Assembly: GCF_044810985.1 (NCBI RefSeq)
Contig: NZ_CP085242.1
Coordinates: forward strand, 2,480,001-2,544,000
Reading direction: 5' to 3'
Length of the DNA: 64,000 nt
DNA from: Marinospirillum sp031581385
Lineage (GTDB): Bacteria > Pseudomonadota > Gammaproteobacteria > Pseudomonadales > Halomonadaceae
Made by a program: the position numbers and the translations under genes. Of the stretch, positions 40,889 to 53,962 are shown piece by piece. The notes under the pieces are model-generated. The model had not been told where the DNA came from. It was given only the letters and a program-made list of their open reading frames with translations, and ran no database searches. Numbering within the stretch: position 1 is the first letter of the stretch; the number at the start of each line of letters is the position of its first letter.

Positions 40889-42610
40889 GTGGAATTACTC
40901 TCAGGCGCAGACATGATCACCCGATTCCTGGCGGATGAGGGTGTTGAATATATGTATGGTTATCCCGGCGGTGCTGCGTTGCATATTTATGACGCCATTC
41001 ACCGCCAGGACAAAGTTCATCACGTATTGGTTCGTCACGAACAGGCTGCCACCCATATGGCCGATGGCTATGCGCGTGCTACCGGCAAGCCTGGCGTGGT
41101 GCTGGTAACTTCCGGCCCCGGCGCGACCAATGCGGTCACCGGTATTGCCACGGCCTATATGGACTCCATTCCCATGGTGGTTCTGTGCGGTCAGGTGATG
41201 AGCCATCTGATCGGTGAAGATGCTTTCCAGGAAACCGATATTATTGGTGTCACCCGGCCGATCGTTAAACACAGTTTTTCCATCAAGCATCCGGCGGATA
41301 TTCCTCTGGTGCTGAAAAAAGCTTTTCATATAGCGACCACCGGTCGCCCCGGCCCAGTGGTTGTGGATATCCCCAAGGATATGACCGCTCCCACGGAAAA
41401 ATACGAGTACATCTACCCCAAAACGGTCAAGATGCGCTCTTACACCCCTGTGGGTCGCGGCCATACCGGCCAGATCCGCAAGGCTGTAGAGTTGATGCAA
41501 AAAGCCAAACGCCCGATTCTGTTCGGCGGTGGCGGACTGGTGCTGGGCGAAAGCACCGAGCTCTTCCAGCAACTGGCCAAGCAGCTGAATTTCCCGGTCA
41601 CCACTTCCCTGATGGGGATCGGTGCTTACCCCCAGACGGATAAGCAGTCACTGGGCTGGCTGGGTATGCACGGCAGCTTTGAGGCCAATCAGGCAATGCA
41701 CGCCAGTGATCTGGTGGTTTGTATTGGTGCTCGTTTTGATGATCGGGCCACCAACAATACGGCGAAATTCTGCCCCACAGCCAAGATCGTGCATGTGGAT
41801 GTAGATCCTTCTTCCATCGGCAAAACCATTCGTGTGGATGTGCCGATTGTGGGTACGGCCAAAAGTGTACTGGAAGACATGCTGGGTATGCTGAAGGAAA
41901 ACAAGGCAGAGCAACCGGATCTGAGTGATTGGTGGAAGCAAATTGATGACTGGCGGAGCAGCCGTACTGGTCGCTTGTATGAACAGGCCGCCGAGGGTGA
42001 AGTCATGAAGCCTCAGCAGGTGGTTGAAGCCGTCTGGAAGGCAACCCAAGGCAAGGCCTATGTGGTGACGGATGTCGGCCAGCACCAGATGTTTGCGGCC
42101 CAGTACTACAAGTTTGACAAGCCCAACCACTGGATCACTTCCGGCGGCCTGGGCACCATGGGCTTTGGTTTGCCTGCTGCCATGGGTGTCAAGCTGAACA
42201 AGCCCAAGGAAGAGGTGGTGCTGATCACCGGGGAAGGCAGTTTCCAGATGATGATGCAGGAGCTTTCGACCTGCAGTCAGTATGGTATTCCAGTGAAGAT
42301 CATCAACCTCAACAACCAGTCACTGGGTATGGTTCGTCAGTGGCAGGACTTGAACTATTCGGCCCGTCATGCCCAGTCTTATGTTCAGTCTTTGCCGGAC
42401 TTCCAGAAGCTGGTCGAGTCCTATGATCATGTCGCCATGAAGGTGGATACGGCTGATGAGTTGGATGCGGCCCTGGAAAAGGCCTTTGCCCTGAAAGACA
42501 AGCTGGTGTTTGTGGATGTTTATGTTGATCCCAGCGAGCACGTTTATCCGATGCAGGTGCCTCAGGGTTCCATGCGCGACATGCTGCTTTCTAAAACGGA
42601 GAGGACTTGA
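40889..42610 (+). CDS. ilvI: Acetolactate synthase large subunit
   Basis: 573 residues. ThDP-dependent enzyme that makes acetolactate and acetohydroxybutyrate for Val, Leu and Ile. The N-terminal GYPGGAALHIYDA and HEQAATHMADGYARATG include the catalytic glutamate; the ThDP motif runs from GEGSFQMMMQELST to NN. GTG at 40889 is the start: AGGGGG lies 9 nt upstream and MELLSGADM is the family N-terminus. It lies 2 nt from ilvH. Confidence 0.96.
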   Translation: MELLSGADMITRFLADEGVEYMYGYPGGAALHIYDAIHRQDKVHHVLVRHEQAATHMADGYARATGKPGVVLVTSGPGATNAVTGIATAYMDSIPMVVLCGQVMSHLIGEDAFQETDIIGVTRPIVKHSFSIKHPADIPLVLKKAFHIATTGRPGPVVVDIPKDMTAPTEKYEYIYPKTVKMRSYTPVGRGHTGQIRKAVELMQKAKRPILFGGGGLVLGESTELFQQLAKQLNFPVTTSLMGIGAYPQTDKQSLGWLGMHGSFEANQAMHASDLVVCIGARFDDRATNNTAKFCPTAKIVHVDVDPSSIGKTIRVDVPIVGTAKSVLEDMLGMLKENKAEQPDLSDWWKQIDDWRSSRTGRLYEQAAEGEVMKPQQVVEAVWKATQGKAYVVTDVGQHQMFAAQYYKFDKPNHWITSGGLGTMGFGLPAAMGVKLNKPKEEVVLITGEGSFQMMMQELSTCSQYGIPVKIINLNNQSLGMVRQWQDLNYSARHAQSYVQSLPDFQKLVESYDHVAMKVDTADELDAALEKAFALKDKLVFVDVYVDPSEHVYPMQVPQGSMRDMLLSKTERT

Positions 42611-42612
42611 TC

Positions 42613-43104
42613 ATGCGACACATCATCTCAGTTCTGATGGAGAACGAGGCCGGTGCCCTGTCGCGGGTGGTGGGTCTTTTCTCCCAGCGTAACTTCAACA
42701 TTGAAACCTTGAACGTGGCTCCAACCGATGATCCCACGCTTTCACGCCTGACGGTAACCACCGTGGGTGATGACCGGGTGATCGAACAGATCACCAAGCA
42801 GCTCAACAAGCTGATCGATGTGGTCAAGCTGGTGGATCTCACCGAAGGTCAGCATATCGAGCGGGAAATGATGTTGGCCAAGGTGAAGGCTGTAGGTGCT
42901 CAGCGGGCAGAAGTGAAGCGCACCACGGAAATTTTCCGTGGGCAGATCATTGATGTCACTCCCAGCATCTACACCATTCAGTTGGCCGGTGATGCGGACA
43001 AGCTGGATGCCTTTATCAATGCCCTGGGCAGCAACACTCTTCTGGAAGTCGTGCGTACAGGCGTTTCCGGTATTGCTCGTGGCGAAAAGGTCCTGAGCTT
43101 GTAG
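42613..43104 (+). CDS. ilvH: Acetolactate synthase small (regulatory) subunit
   Basis: 163 residues, the same length as E. coli IlvH. The ACT domain opens MRHIISVLMENEAGALSRVV with the valine-binding region NIETLNVAPTDDPTLSR. The C-terminal domain has EIFRGQIIDVTPSIYTIQL. It confers valine feedback inhibition and full activity on IlvI. ATG at 42613 has AGAGG 8 nt upstream; the TTG at 42607 is less likely. Confidence 0.96.
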   Translation: MRHIISVLMENEAGALSRVVGLFSQRNFNIETLNVAPTDDPTLSRLTVTTVGDDRVIEQITKQLNKLIDVVKLVDLTEGQHIEREMMLAKVKAVGAQRAEVKRTTEIFRGQIIDVTPSIYTIQLAGDADKLDAFINALGSNTLLEVVRTGVSGIARGEKVLSL

Positions 43105-43123
43105 GTTTCAGTTCCTGCTTTAG

Positions 43124-43161
43124 AAAACCCTGTCAGCCGGATCGCTGTTCAGGGTTTTTTT
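43124..43161. terminator. Bidirectional terminator between ilvH and ilvY
   Basis: AAAACCCTG (43124-43132) pairs with CAGGGTTTT (43150-43158), followed by T residues on the plus strand and preceded by A residues. It overlaps the ilvY stop codon and serves the two convergent genes. Confidence 0.85.
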
Positions 43162-44044
43162 AGGTCTGGATCTGTGACCAGAAAGCCTGAATCAGCGGGC
43201 TGCGCAGTTTTCTTTCCAGCACACAAACCCCGACATCATAAGCTGCCAGGTGCGGAGTGACTGCCAGCATCTTGACCCGGTTGGCCAAGGGGCTGTTGTC
43301 CAGCACGATTCTGGGCACAACGCCCACCCCCAGACCCAGACTGACCATGCTGACGATGGCTTCATTGCCACTGACCTGTGCATAAATGTTGGGTTTGATG
43401 GCTTTCTGACGAAACCAGGCATCCAGTCTTTCTCTAGCCAGACCTCTTTCCGACAGAATCATGGGAACCTGCGACCAATCGGCCTGATCCGGTTCAGGTT
43501 CCAGTAAAGGGTTGATCAGGGGGTCGTCAACGGGGGCGATAAACACCAGTGGAGAAAGGCCGATGGAGCGAAAGGCCAGTCCCGGTGGCAGGGTATCGGG
43601 GCGTGCGGCAATCGCCAGATCTTCTTCGCCTTTCAGTACCTGGCTGACCGCTGCTGCGGGATCGCCGGTGTGCAGCTTGATCCCGATCTTGGGGTGATGG
43701 CTGCGAAACTGGCGCAAAAGGTCGTATAAAAAACTGTAGCTGGCGGTCACTGAGCAATAAACACTGATTTCACCCTGTAGCTCCTGAGCTTCACATAACA
43801 GTGTATTACGCAGACTGTCCCACTGACTCAAGGTATCCCGGGCATAATCCTGGAAGATGCGCCCTTCGGCGGTTAACTCAACATGACGGTTATCCCGATT
43901 GAAAAGGCTGACTCCCAGAGTTTCCTCCAACTGTTTGATGCTGCGACTCAGGGCCGAGGGGCTGAGATGACAAAGATCACTGGCTTTGCCAAAGTGCAGG
44001 GTTTCCGAAAGGGTCAGAAATTGTTTGAGAAGTCGGGTATCCAT
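43160..44044 (-). CDS. ilvY: LysR-type activator of ilvC
   Basis: 294 residues. N-terminal winged HTH (FGKASDLCHLSPSALSRSIK, LEETLGVSLFNRDNRHVELT) and a LysR effector domain. IlvY activates ilvC in response to acetolactate or acetohydroxybutyrate. The divergent placement next to ilvC and the long inverted repeat between them support the assignment. Confidence 0.92.
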   Translation of the reverse strand: MDTRLLKQFLTLSETLHFGKASDLCHLSPSALSRSIKQLEETLGVSLFNRDNRHVELTAEGRIFQDYARDTLSQWDSLRNTLLCEAQELQGEISVYCSVTASYSFLYDLLRQFRSHHPKIGIKLHTGDPAAAVSQVLKGEEDLAIAARPDTLPPGLAFRSIGLSPLVFIAPVDDPLINPLLEPEPDQADWSQVPMILSERGLARERLDAWFRQKAIKPNIYAQVSGNEAIVSMVSLGLGVGVVPRIVLDNSPLANRVKMLAVTPHLAAYDVGVCVLERKLRSPLIQAFWSQIQT

Positions 44045-44065
44045 GATGGCTCGCGTTGTGTTTTA

Positions 44066-44114
44066 TGCATTACTTTGTTGCGAATATAGCATTTTACGCA
44101 ACAAAGGGAATGCA
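44066..44114. promoter_or_regulatory. Long inverted repeat in the ilvY-ilvC intergenic region (IlvY operator)
   Basis: Left arm TGCATTACTTTGTTGCG (44066-44082) and right arm CGCAACAAAGGGAATGCA (44097-44114) are complementary apart from one inserted base and one change, with a 14-bp AT-rich centre. It is placed between two divergent genes where a LysR tetramer would bind. Confidence 0.7.
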
Positions 44115-44175
44115 TTAATCTGCTGCCACTGAATGAACGAACACCTCAACGATTAGCAAAATGGAGAAATTTCTC

Positions 44176-45198
44176 ATGGCAATGACTGTTTATTACGATA
44201 AAGATTGTGACCTGTCGATCATCAAGGGCAAAAAAGTGGCCATCATCGGCTATGGCTCTCAGGGCCATGCTCATGCCTGTAACCTGAAAGATTCCGGCGT
44301 GGATGTCACTGTGGGTCTGCGTGCCGGTTCTTCCTCGCGTGCCAAGGCAGAAGCCCATGGCCTGAAAGTGGCCGATGTTGCCGATGCTGTTGCCGCTGCG
44401 GATCTGGTGATGATCCTGACTCCTGATGAATTCCAGGGTCAGCTTTACCAGGAAGAAATTGAACCGAACATCAAGCAAGGTGCAACTCTGGCTTTTGCTC
44501 ATGGGTTTGCGATTCACTACAATCAGGTTGTACCGCGTAAAGATCTAGACGTGATCATGATCGCGCCTAAAGCTCCCGGTCACACCGTACGTTCTGAATT
44601 CGTGCGTGGCGGCGGTATTCCTGACCTGATCGCTATGTTCCAGGATGTATCCGGAAAAGCCAAAGAAGTGGCTCTGTCCTATGCGTCCGGTGTTGGTGGC
44701 GGTCGTTCCGGCATCATCGAAACCACTTTCAAGGATGAAACAGAAACGGATCTCTTCGGTGAGCAGGCCGTTCTGTGTGGTGGCGCGGTTGAGCTGGTCA
44801 AGGCTGGTTTTGAAACCCTGACCGAAGCTGGCTATGCCCCTGAGATGGCCTATTTTGAGTGTCTGCATGAGCTGAAGCTGATTGTTGACCTGATGTACGA
44901 AGGCGGCATTGCCAACATGAACTACTCCATCTCCAACAATGCTGAGTATGGTGAGTATGTGACTGGCCCTAAAGTCATCAATGAGCAGTCTCGCCAGGCC
45001 ATGCGTGAAGCCCTGAAGAATATTCAGGATGGTGAGTATGCCAAGATGTTTATCCAGGAAGGTGCTGCCAACTATCCTTCCATGACTGCACGCCGTCGCA
45101 ATAACGCTGCTCACGAAATTGAAGTAGTGGGCGAAAAGCTGCGCGGCATGATGCCCTGGATTGGTGCCAACAAGCTGGTTGATAAAGAAAAGAACTGA
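44176..45198 (+). CDS. ilvC: Ketol-acid reductoisomerase, class I (short form)
   Basis: 340 residues. The Rossmann motif GYGSQGHAHACNLKDSG binds NADPH, and the C-terminal knotted domain has KDETETDLFGEQAVLCGG, ECLHELKLIVDLMYEGG and EYGEYVTGPKV, with the Mg-binding Asp and Glu. It catalyses the second common step of branched-chain amino-acid synthesis. It is the short class I form, unlike the ~490-residue class II enzyme paired with ilvY in E. coli. ATG at 44176 has GGAG 9 nt upstream. Confidence 0.97.
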   Translation: MAMTVYYDKDCDLSIIKGKKVAIIGYGSQGHAHACNLKDSGVDVTVGLRAGSSSRAKAEAHGLKVADVADAVAAADLVMILTPDEFQGQLYQEEIEPNIKQGATLAFAHGFAIHYNQVVPRKDLDVIMIAPKAPGHTVRSEFVRGGGIPDLIAMFQDVSGKAKEVALSYASGVGGGRSGIIETTFKDETETDLFGEQAVLCGGAVELVKAGFETLTEAGYAPEMAYFECLHELKLIVDLMYEGGIANMNYSISNNAEYGEYVTGPKVINEQSRQAMREALKNIQDGEYAKMFIQEGAANYPSMTARRRNNAAHEIEVVGEKLRGMMPWIGANKLVDKEKN

Positions 45199-45222
45199 TA
45201 TCAACGGATGTTGGTTTGACCG

Positions 45223-45251
45223 AAAAGCGCAGCCCAGGCTGCGCTTTTTTC
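45223..45251 (+). terminator. Rho-independent terminator after ilvC
   Basis: AAAAGCGCAGCC and GGCTGCGCTTTT pair around a short loop, continuing into a T-run. Confidence 0.88.
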
Positions 45252-45338
45252 GTTAGAGGGGCTAAATTTAGCAGGATGCGCCAGAGGGTGTAGAATACAC
45301 GCAGTGAAATCATTTTTGCCCTTGAAAAGGTAGGCCAG

Positions 45339-46217
45339 ATGTCAACTGATGACCAAAAACCGGATTCGGAAAATCCCGAAGCCAGCCAGAAATCTCGTGA
45401 TACAGAGCGGGATGATGAATTTACCAGCCGAGCCCACAGGATGGTGGGTGATGTTATAGAAGAAGTGGTGGAAGAAGGCGAGGTGGATGGCAAGAAGGTC
45501 AAGCACCGGGGTATTTACTTATTGCCCAACCTCTTCACTACAGCAGCACTTTTTTCAGGTTTTTACGCCATAGTGGCTGGCATGAATGGTGACTTTGGCC
45601 ATGCTGCCGTTGCCATTTTTGTAGCCATGGTGCTGGATGGGCTGGATGGTCGTGTGGCGCGCATGACCAACACCGAAAGTGCTTTCGGGGCGGAGTATGA
45701 CAGCCTGGCGGACATGGTGTCCTTCGGTGTTGCACCTGCCCTGGTGGCTTTCATCTGGATGCTGCAGGATCTGGGACAATTTGGCTGGATCGCAGCTTTT
45801 GTTTATGTGGCCGGGGCCGCCCTCAGGCTGGCGCGCTTTAATGTGCAGTCAGGTTCAGTTGACAAGAAATGGTTTGTTGGCCTGCCCAGCCCTTCGGCTG
45901 CCGCCATCATGGCCGGTTTGGTATGGGTGCTGCATGATTTTGAATTCGAAGCCCTCGGAGGGCAGGTGCTGGTCGCAATGGTGATAGCCTCACTGGGGTT
46001 GCTTATGGTCAGCAATGTGCGCTACTACAGCTTCAAGGATATTGACTTGAAAAGCCGCGTTCCCTTTATGGTGCTGCTCGCTTTGGTTCTGGCGCTGGCT
46101 ATTATTTCCATTGAACCCCCAATCATCTTGCTAACCCTGTTTCTTGGGTATGGGATTTCCGGGCCACTGCGTGCAGTGTTCAGAAAAAGAGCCTTGGCCA
46201 GCAAAAGTGGCAAATAA
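45339..46217 (+). CDS. pssA: CDP-diacylglycerol-serine O-phosphatidyltransferase
   Basis: 292 residues. An acidic hydrophilic N-terminus (1-55) is followed by about eight membrane segments. The CDP-alcohol phosphatidyltransferase motif D-x2-DG-x2-AR-x8-G-x3-D-x3-D is visible as DGLDGRVARM...GAEYDSLAD. It makes phosphatidylserine, the precursor of phosphatidylethanolamine, in the inner membrane. It is the membrane-type enzyme rather than the peripheral PssA of E. coli. It follows ilvC, a frequent arrangement. Confidence 0.93.
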   Translation: MSTDDQKPDSENPEASQKSRDTERDDEFTSRAHRMVGDVIEEVVEEGEVDGKKVKHRGIYLLPNLFTTAALFSGFYAIVAGMNGDFGHAAVAIFVAMVLDGLDGRVARMTNTESAFGAEYDSLADMVSFGVAPALVAFIWMLQDLGQFGWIAAFVYVAGAALRLARFNVQSGSVDKKWFVGLPSPSAAAIMAGLVWVLHDFEFEALGGQVLVAMVIASLGLLMVSNVRYYSFKDIDLKSRVPFMVLLALVLALAIISIEPPIILLTLFLGYGISGPLRAVFRKRALASKSGK

Positions 46218-46247
46218 ACAAAAGTTGTAATTTTTTTCCATTAGGAC

Positions 46248-46275
46248 TTGCATCTATCATTTTAGTCCCTATAAT
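46248..46275 (+). promoter_or_regulatory. rrn promoter P1
   Basis: -35 TTGCAT (46248-46253), 16-nt spacer, -10 TATAAT (46270-46275), with an A/T-rich UP-like tract upstream (46212-46238). Confidence 0.8.
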
Positions 46276-46375
46276 ACGCCTCTCTTGTCGGACAGGGCTT
46301 GTTGAGCCGGGTTGGGCAAGAGGTTTAAGTCTTTGTTTTCAGGTTGTTTTTTTAAGAGATTCTGAAAAATAAAGC

Positions 46376-46403
46376 TTGACATTGAGGCGCGACTTGATAG
46401 AAT
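46376..46403 (+). promoter_or_regulatory. rrn promoter P2
   Basis: -35 TTGACA (46376-46381), 16-nt spacer, -10 TAGAAT (46398-46403), followed by a GC-rich discriminator GTGCGCC typical of stringently controlled promoters. Confidence 0.8.
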
Positions 46404-46447
46404 GTGCGCCTCTTGATTGGAAGGGCTTTTAGCCGCTTTTAATCAAC

Positions 46448-46456
46448 GCTCTTTAA
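46448..46456 (+). promoter_or_regulatory. rrn leader boxA antitermination site
   Basis: GCTCTTTAA matches the NusB/S10 boxA core (consensus TGCTCTTTAACA). The rest of the 46276-46648 leader shows no gene. Confidence 0.7.
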
Positions 46457-46648
46457 GAATGAAGCATCAGGTACATTCATGTGGGCGCTTGCGGGATGGT
46501 TTGTGGCGCTGCTCTTTCTTTGGAAAGGGTGGTTCAGTCAACAAAACATCAAGGCAAGCGACTCGTCGAGATTCAAGTTAATTCTTGAACTCAATTATTC
46601 GTTTGAACCTTGAGCCAAGTTTGATTCACTCAATGAATCGATGATTTT

Positions 46649-48185
<1,537 letters not shown>

Positions 48186-48254
48186 ACGACGGCCCAAACC
48201 TCCCGTAAGTGCTCACATGAATGGACCTGATGCAAAAGATGCTGCAAAACGACC

Positions 48255-48331
<77 letters not shown>

Positions 48332-48571
48332 AATTTGCTCCTGAACTTCGTTATTTTGTGACTCGCCTAACAATAAGTAGGCTTCGCCACAAAATGCCTC
48401 GCTCAGAATCAAATTATTAATTGGTTGTGTTAAAAGAAAAAAGTTTTTAACGCAGGGATTTTTGACAGTGGCAAGGCGTGAGACAAATGAGTGAAGGAGT
48501 CTACATCAGGTAGATGACTGAACGAATGAGGATCAGCAACACAGCCACGGGCAAAAATAACCAGTTAAAAT

Positions 48572-48647
48572 GGGGCTATAGCTCAGCTGGGAGAGCGCCT
48601 GCCTTGCACGCAGGAGGTCAGCGGTTCGATCCCGCTTAGCTCCACCA
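48572..48647 (+). tRNA. tRNA-Ala (TGC)
   Basis: 76 nt in the 16S-23S spacer. GGGGCTA acceptor, anticodon loop CTTGCAC, encoded CCA. The 240 nt between the two tRNAs holds no other feature that I can see. Confidence 0.98.
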
Positions 48648-48769
48648 AACAGCATCTTGTTGATTCATTCTTAAATTTTTCCTAGTGAACACTATTGAGC
48701 CTTTTTGATTGCACCTTGCTGAACAAGCCAAGGTCGATTTAGAACGCTGAATTCTGTCCATCAGGACAC

Positions 48770-48780
48770 GCTCTTTAACA
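48770..48780 (+). promoter_or_regulatory. Spacer boxA before 23S
   Basis: GCTCTTTAACA in the tRNA-Ala to 23S spacer, the standard second boxA. Nothing else is recognised in 48648-48945. Confidence 0.7.
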
Positions 48781-48945
48781 ATGCAAGATTCAAGTTTTAA
48801 AAGTCAAAGCGATACGTTTGTTGCTGCTCACTGAGGCAGCAATAGACATCAGTCTCAAGCGTATCCGGCGAAAAATCGTTGAACAGTTATTTGATAAGCC
48901 CCAAAAGGATTAGCTCCTTTTTAGGAAAACTTCTTGGGGTTATAT

Positions 48946-51947
<3,002 letters not shown>

Positions 51948-52095
51948 ATAACACCCAAGCGGTTTTATAGATCAAGACTGAGCAATGATGATTTGACGGA
52001 TACGTAAGAGACTGACGCAGACCGGCGATACGCCAAAACTTGAATCTTGCCCCTTTTTAGGATGTTGGCCGAAGCAGTGCCAGCTTCCAACAGTT

Positions 52096-52215
52096 ACGCC
52101 TGACGACCTTAGCGAGTGGGAACCACCTGAACCCTTTTCGAACTCAGAAGTGAAACCGCTCAGCGCCGATGATAGTGTGGGGCTTCCCCATGTGAAAGTA
52201 GGTCATCGTCAGGCA
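52096..52215 (+). rRNA. rrf: 5S ribosomal RNA
   Basis: 120 nt. The terminal stem GCCTGACGA/TCGTCAGGC is formed, and the internal block CGAACTCAGAAGTGAAAC is present. Confidence 0.96.
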
Positions 52216-52225
52216 CTTATAAAAC

Positions 52226-52261
52226 AATCCCCTTGGCTCAGTGAGTCAGGGGGATTTTTTT
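52226..52261 (+). terminator. First rrn terminator
   Basis: AATCCCC...GGGGGATT hairpin followed by a T-run, directly after 5S. Confidence 0.85.
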
Positions 52262-52368
52262 ATGGCTAGAGAAATTCTACTTGAACATGGCATGTGACTG
52301 ATTGGTCTGGAACCAATCAGAACGGCCGAAGGTCGGCCCGTAGGGTGAGCGCCAGGGATGGTGCGAAT

Positions 52369-52390
52369 AAAGTAGGTCATCGTCAGGCAC
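52369..52390 (+). pseudogene. Remnant of a second 5S gene (3' end)
   Basis: AAAGTAGGTCATCGTCAGGC plus AC repeats the 3' end of 5S (52195-52216) exactly, but the preceding sequence is unrelated to 5S and includes two hairpins (TGATTGGT-CTGG-AACCAATCA and GGCCGA-AGG-TCGGCC). Probably the scar of a tandem 5S deletion. Confidence 0.7.
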
Positions 52391-52400
52391 CTATTCTGAA

Positions 52401-52437
52401 AACACCCCTTGAACTCACGTTCAAGGGGTGTTTTTTT
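52401..52437 (+). terminator. Second rrn terminator
   Basis: AACACCCCTTGAA pairs perfectly with TTCAAGGGGTGTT (13 bp), followed by a T-run. Confidence 0.92.
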
Positions 52438-52483
52438 ATGCCTTGAGAATGTTGCTACCAGTGGTATGAGTCCAGGAGAGGGT

Positions 52484-53029
52484 CTATTTGATCCAGCCCT
52501 TGCTGACTTTTCGAAAGGCATCCGTGCCCGCTTTTTCCAGCCACTCAAAGGCAACCATTTCCTTGCTGACAATTTGGGCACCAGCTTGTTTCAAGCGCTC
52601 AAGTGCTAGTTTCTTGTCTTGTGGATCACGAGATCCGAGGCCTTCTTCGACCAGAAACACTTGATATCCGTTTTCCAGGAGTTTAGCGGCTGTCTGAAGG
52701 CAGCAAACATGAGTTTCAGTGCCCACCATGACCACCTGTTGACGGTTAAGCTCTGCAAAATGATCCTTAATGCTTTCTTCTTTTAAAGCACTGAAATGCA
52801 TTTTTTGCAGTATTTCATTATCTGCCAGGAGCTCTGCCAAAGGGGTGACTGTACCTCCCAGCCCCTTGGGGTATTGCTCACTTGCCCGTACCGGAACGTC
52901 CAGTTCTCTTGCCACTTCGATCAGCCACTGGGCTGTATTGACAACTTTTGCTGCCTGGTGGATATGGGGTGCAAGTTTGTTTTGAATATCGATGATTAGA
53001 AGCACGCTATGTGAGGCTTGTAAGAGCAT
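52484..53029 (-). CDS. Isochorismatase-family cysteine hydrolase
   Basis: 181 residues with a Rossmann-like hydrolase fold. Catalytic aspartate in LLIIDIQNKL (about residue 14), and nucleophile cysteine in MVGTETHVCCLQTAAKLLE after the cis-peptide region. The YcaC/nicotinamidase-like subgroup is most likely. Substrate unknown. It is a single gene, convergent with the rrn operon. Confidence 0.88.
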   Translation of the reverse strand: MLLQASHSVLLIIDIQNKLAPHIHQAAKVVNTAQWLIEVARELDVPVRASEQYPKGLGGTVTPLAELLADNEILQKMHFSALKEESIKDHFAELNRQQVVMVGTETHVCCLQTAAKLLENGYQVFLVEEGLGSRDPQDKKLALERLKQAGAQIVSKEMVAFEWLEKAGTDAFRKVSKGWIK

Positions 53030-53164
53030 TGCAGGCTCCCTTTTTTTGGGATTTATTGTTAGACTTGAGTCTAATATGTATGGCTTTCCAGACTGAGACT
53101 TACTTTACCATCACTGGACTGTGTCGCCAGTATTAAGTCCCACCCTTTTTCGGAGATAGCACCT

Positions 53165-53953
53165 GTGACCCGTTTTCTGGCTTTAGGTTTAAGTTGCTTG
53201 TTTGTAGTGACATTAGGTATTAATGAGGCCGATGCCAGACGTATGGGTGGAGGCAGCTCAAGTGGCCTTTTCTCACGCCAGGCCAGTCCACCTGCTCAGC
53301 AGCAACAACGCCAACAGAGCCAGCAGCAGCGTCAGCAGCCAGCAGGTCGTGGTCTTATGGGCCCTCTGATGGGGCTTGCTGCGGGTGGTTTGCTGGCCGC
53401 CATCTTCTTTGGTGGTGTTTTTGAAGGAATTCAGTTTTTCGATATTCTGGTTTTGTTGTTGATTGCCGGGGGTGTTTTTTTATTCCTGCACTCGCGTGCC
53501 AAGCCACAGCCACAAGCGGCGACAGGTCAGCCGAGCGCTGGCATTAGCCCCAATCAGTTTTGTGAAACAGGTTTTGATGGTGCTCCTGATTGGTTTGATG
53601 AGCCGGGCTTTATTGAACGCGCTAAAATTCACTTTATGGATCTTCAGAAAGCCTGGGATGCCAATGATTTTTCCAAACTGGAAGAGTTTGTCACTCCACA
53701 GTTGTGTCGTTTTCTGCAGGAAGAGCGTGCCCGTCAGCCTGAAGACGTCAAAACAGAGGTCAGGAAACTGGCTGCGGAAATCAGCAATATCCAACAGCTG
53801 GATGATACGGTTGAACTGGCGGTAAAGTTCCGTGGCATCATCAGTGAAACAGGTGCACCTGAAGCTTCCTTTTGCGAAATCTGGCACTTGATACGTGACA
53901 TGTCCCAGGAAAACTCGCCCTGGTTGATTCAGGGAATTGAGCAGGTCGAGTAA
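53165..53953 (+). CDS. Tim44-like domain protein
   Basis: 262 residues. Signal-like N-terminus (MTRFLALGLSCLFVVTLGIN), a low-complexity Gln/Arg-rich stretch (QQQQRQQSQQQRQQ, about 45-60), two hydrophobic segments (about 65-110) and a C-terminal Tim44-like domain (about 135-262). Bacterial members are membrane-associated and of uncertain function. GTG at 53165 has GGAG 9 nt upstream. Confidence 0.85.
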   Translation: MTRFLALGLSCLFVVTLGINEADARRMGGGSSSGLFSRQASPPAQQQQRQQSQQQRQQPAGRGLMGPLMGLAAGGLLAAIFFGGVFEGIQFFDILVLLLIAGGVFLFLHSRAKPQPQAATGQPSAGISPNQFCETGFDGAPDWFDEPGFIERAKIHFMDLQKAWDANDFSKLEEFVTPQLCRFLQEERARQPEDVKTEVRKLAAEISNIQQLDDTVELAVKFRGIISETGAPEASFCEIWHLIRDMSQENSPWLIQGIEQVE

Positions 53954-53962
53954 ACTCTGCAA

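Noticed and set aside
40708..40938. Possible ilv attenuator leader peptide
   Set aside because: The frame has no run of Ile, Val or Leu codons and overlaps the ilvI start.
46610..46630. TTGATTCACTCAATG as an FNR box before 16S
   Set aside because: The right half does not match ATCAA, and the position is within the processed rRNA leader.
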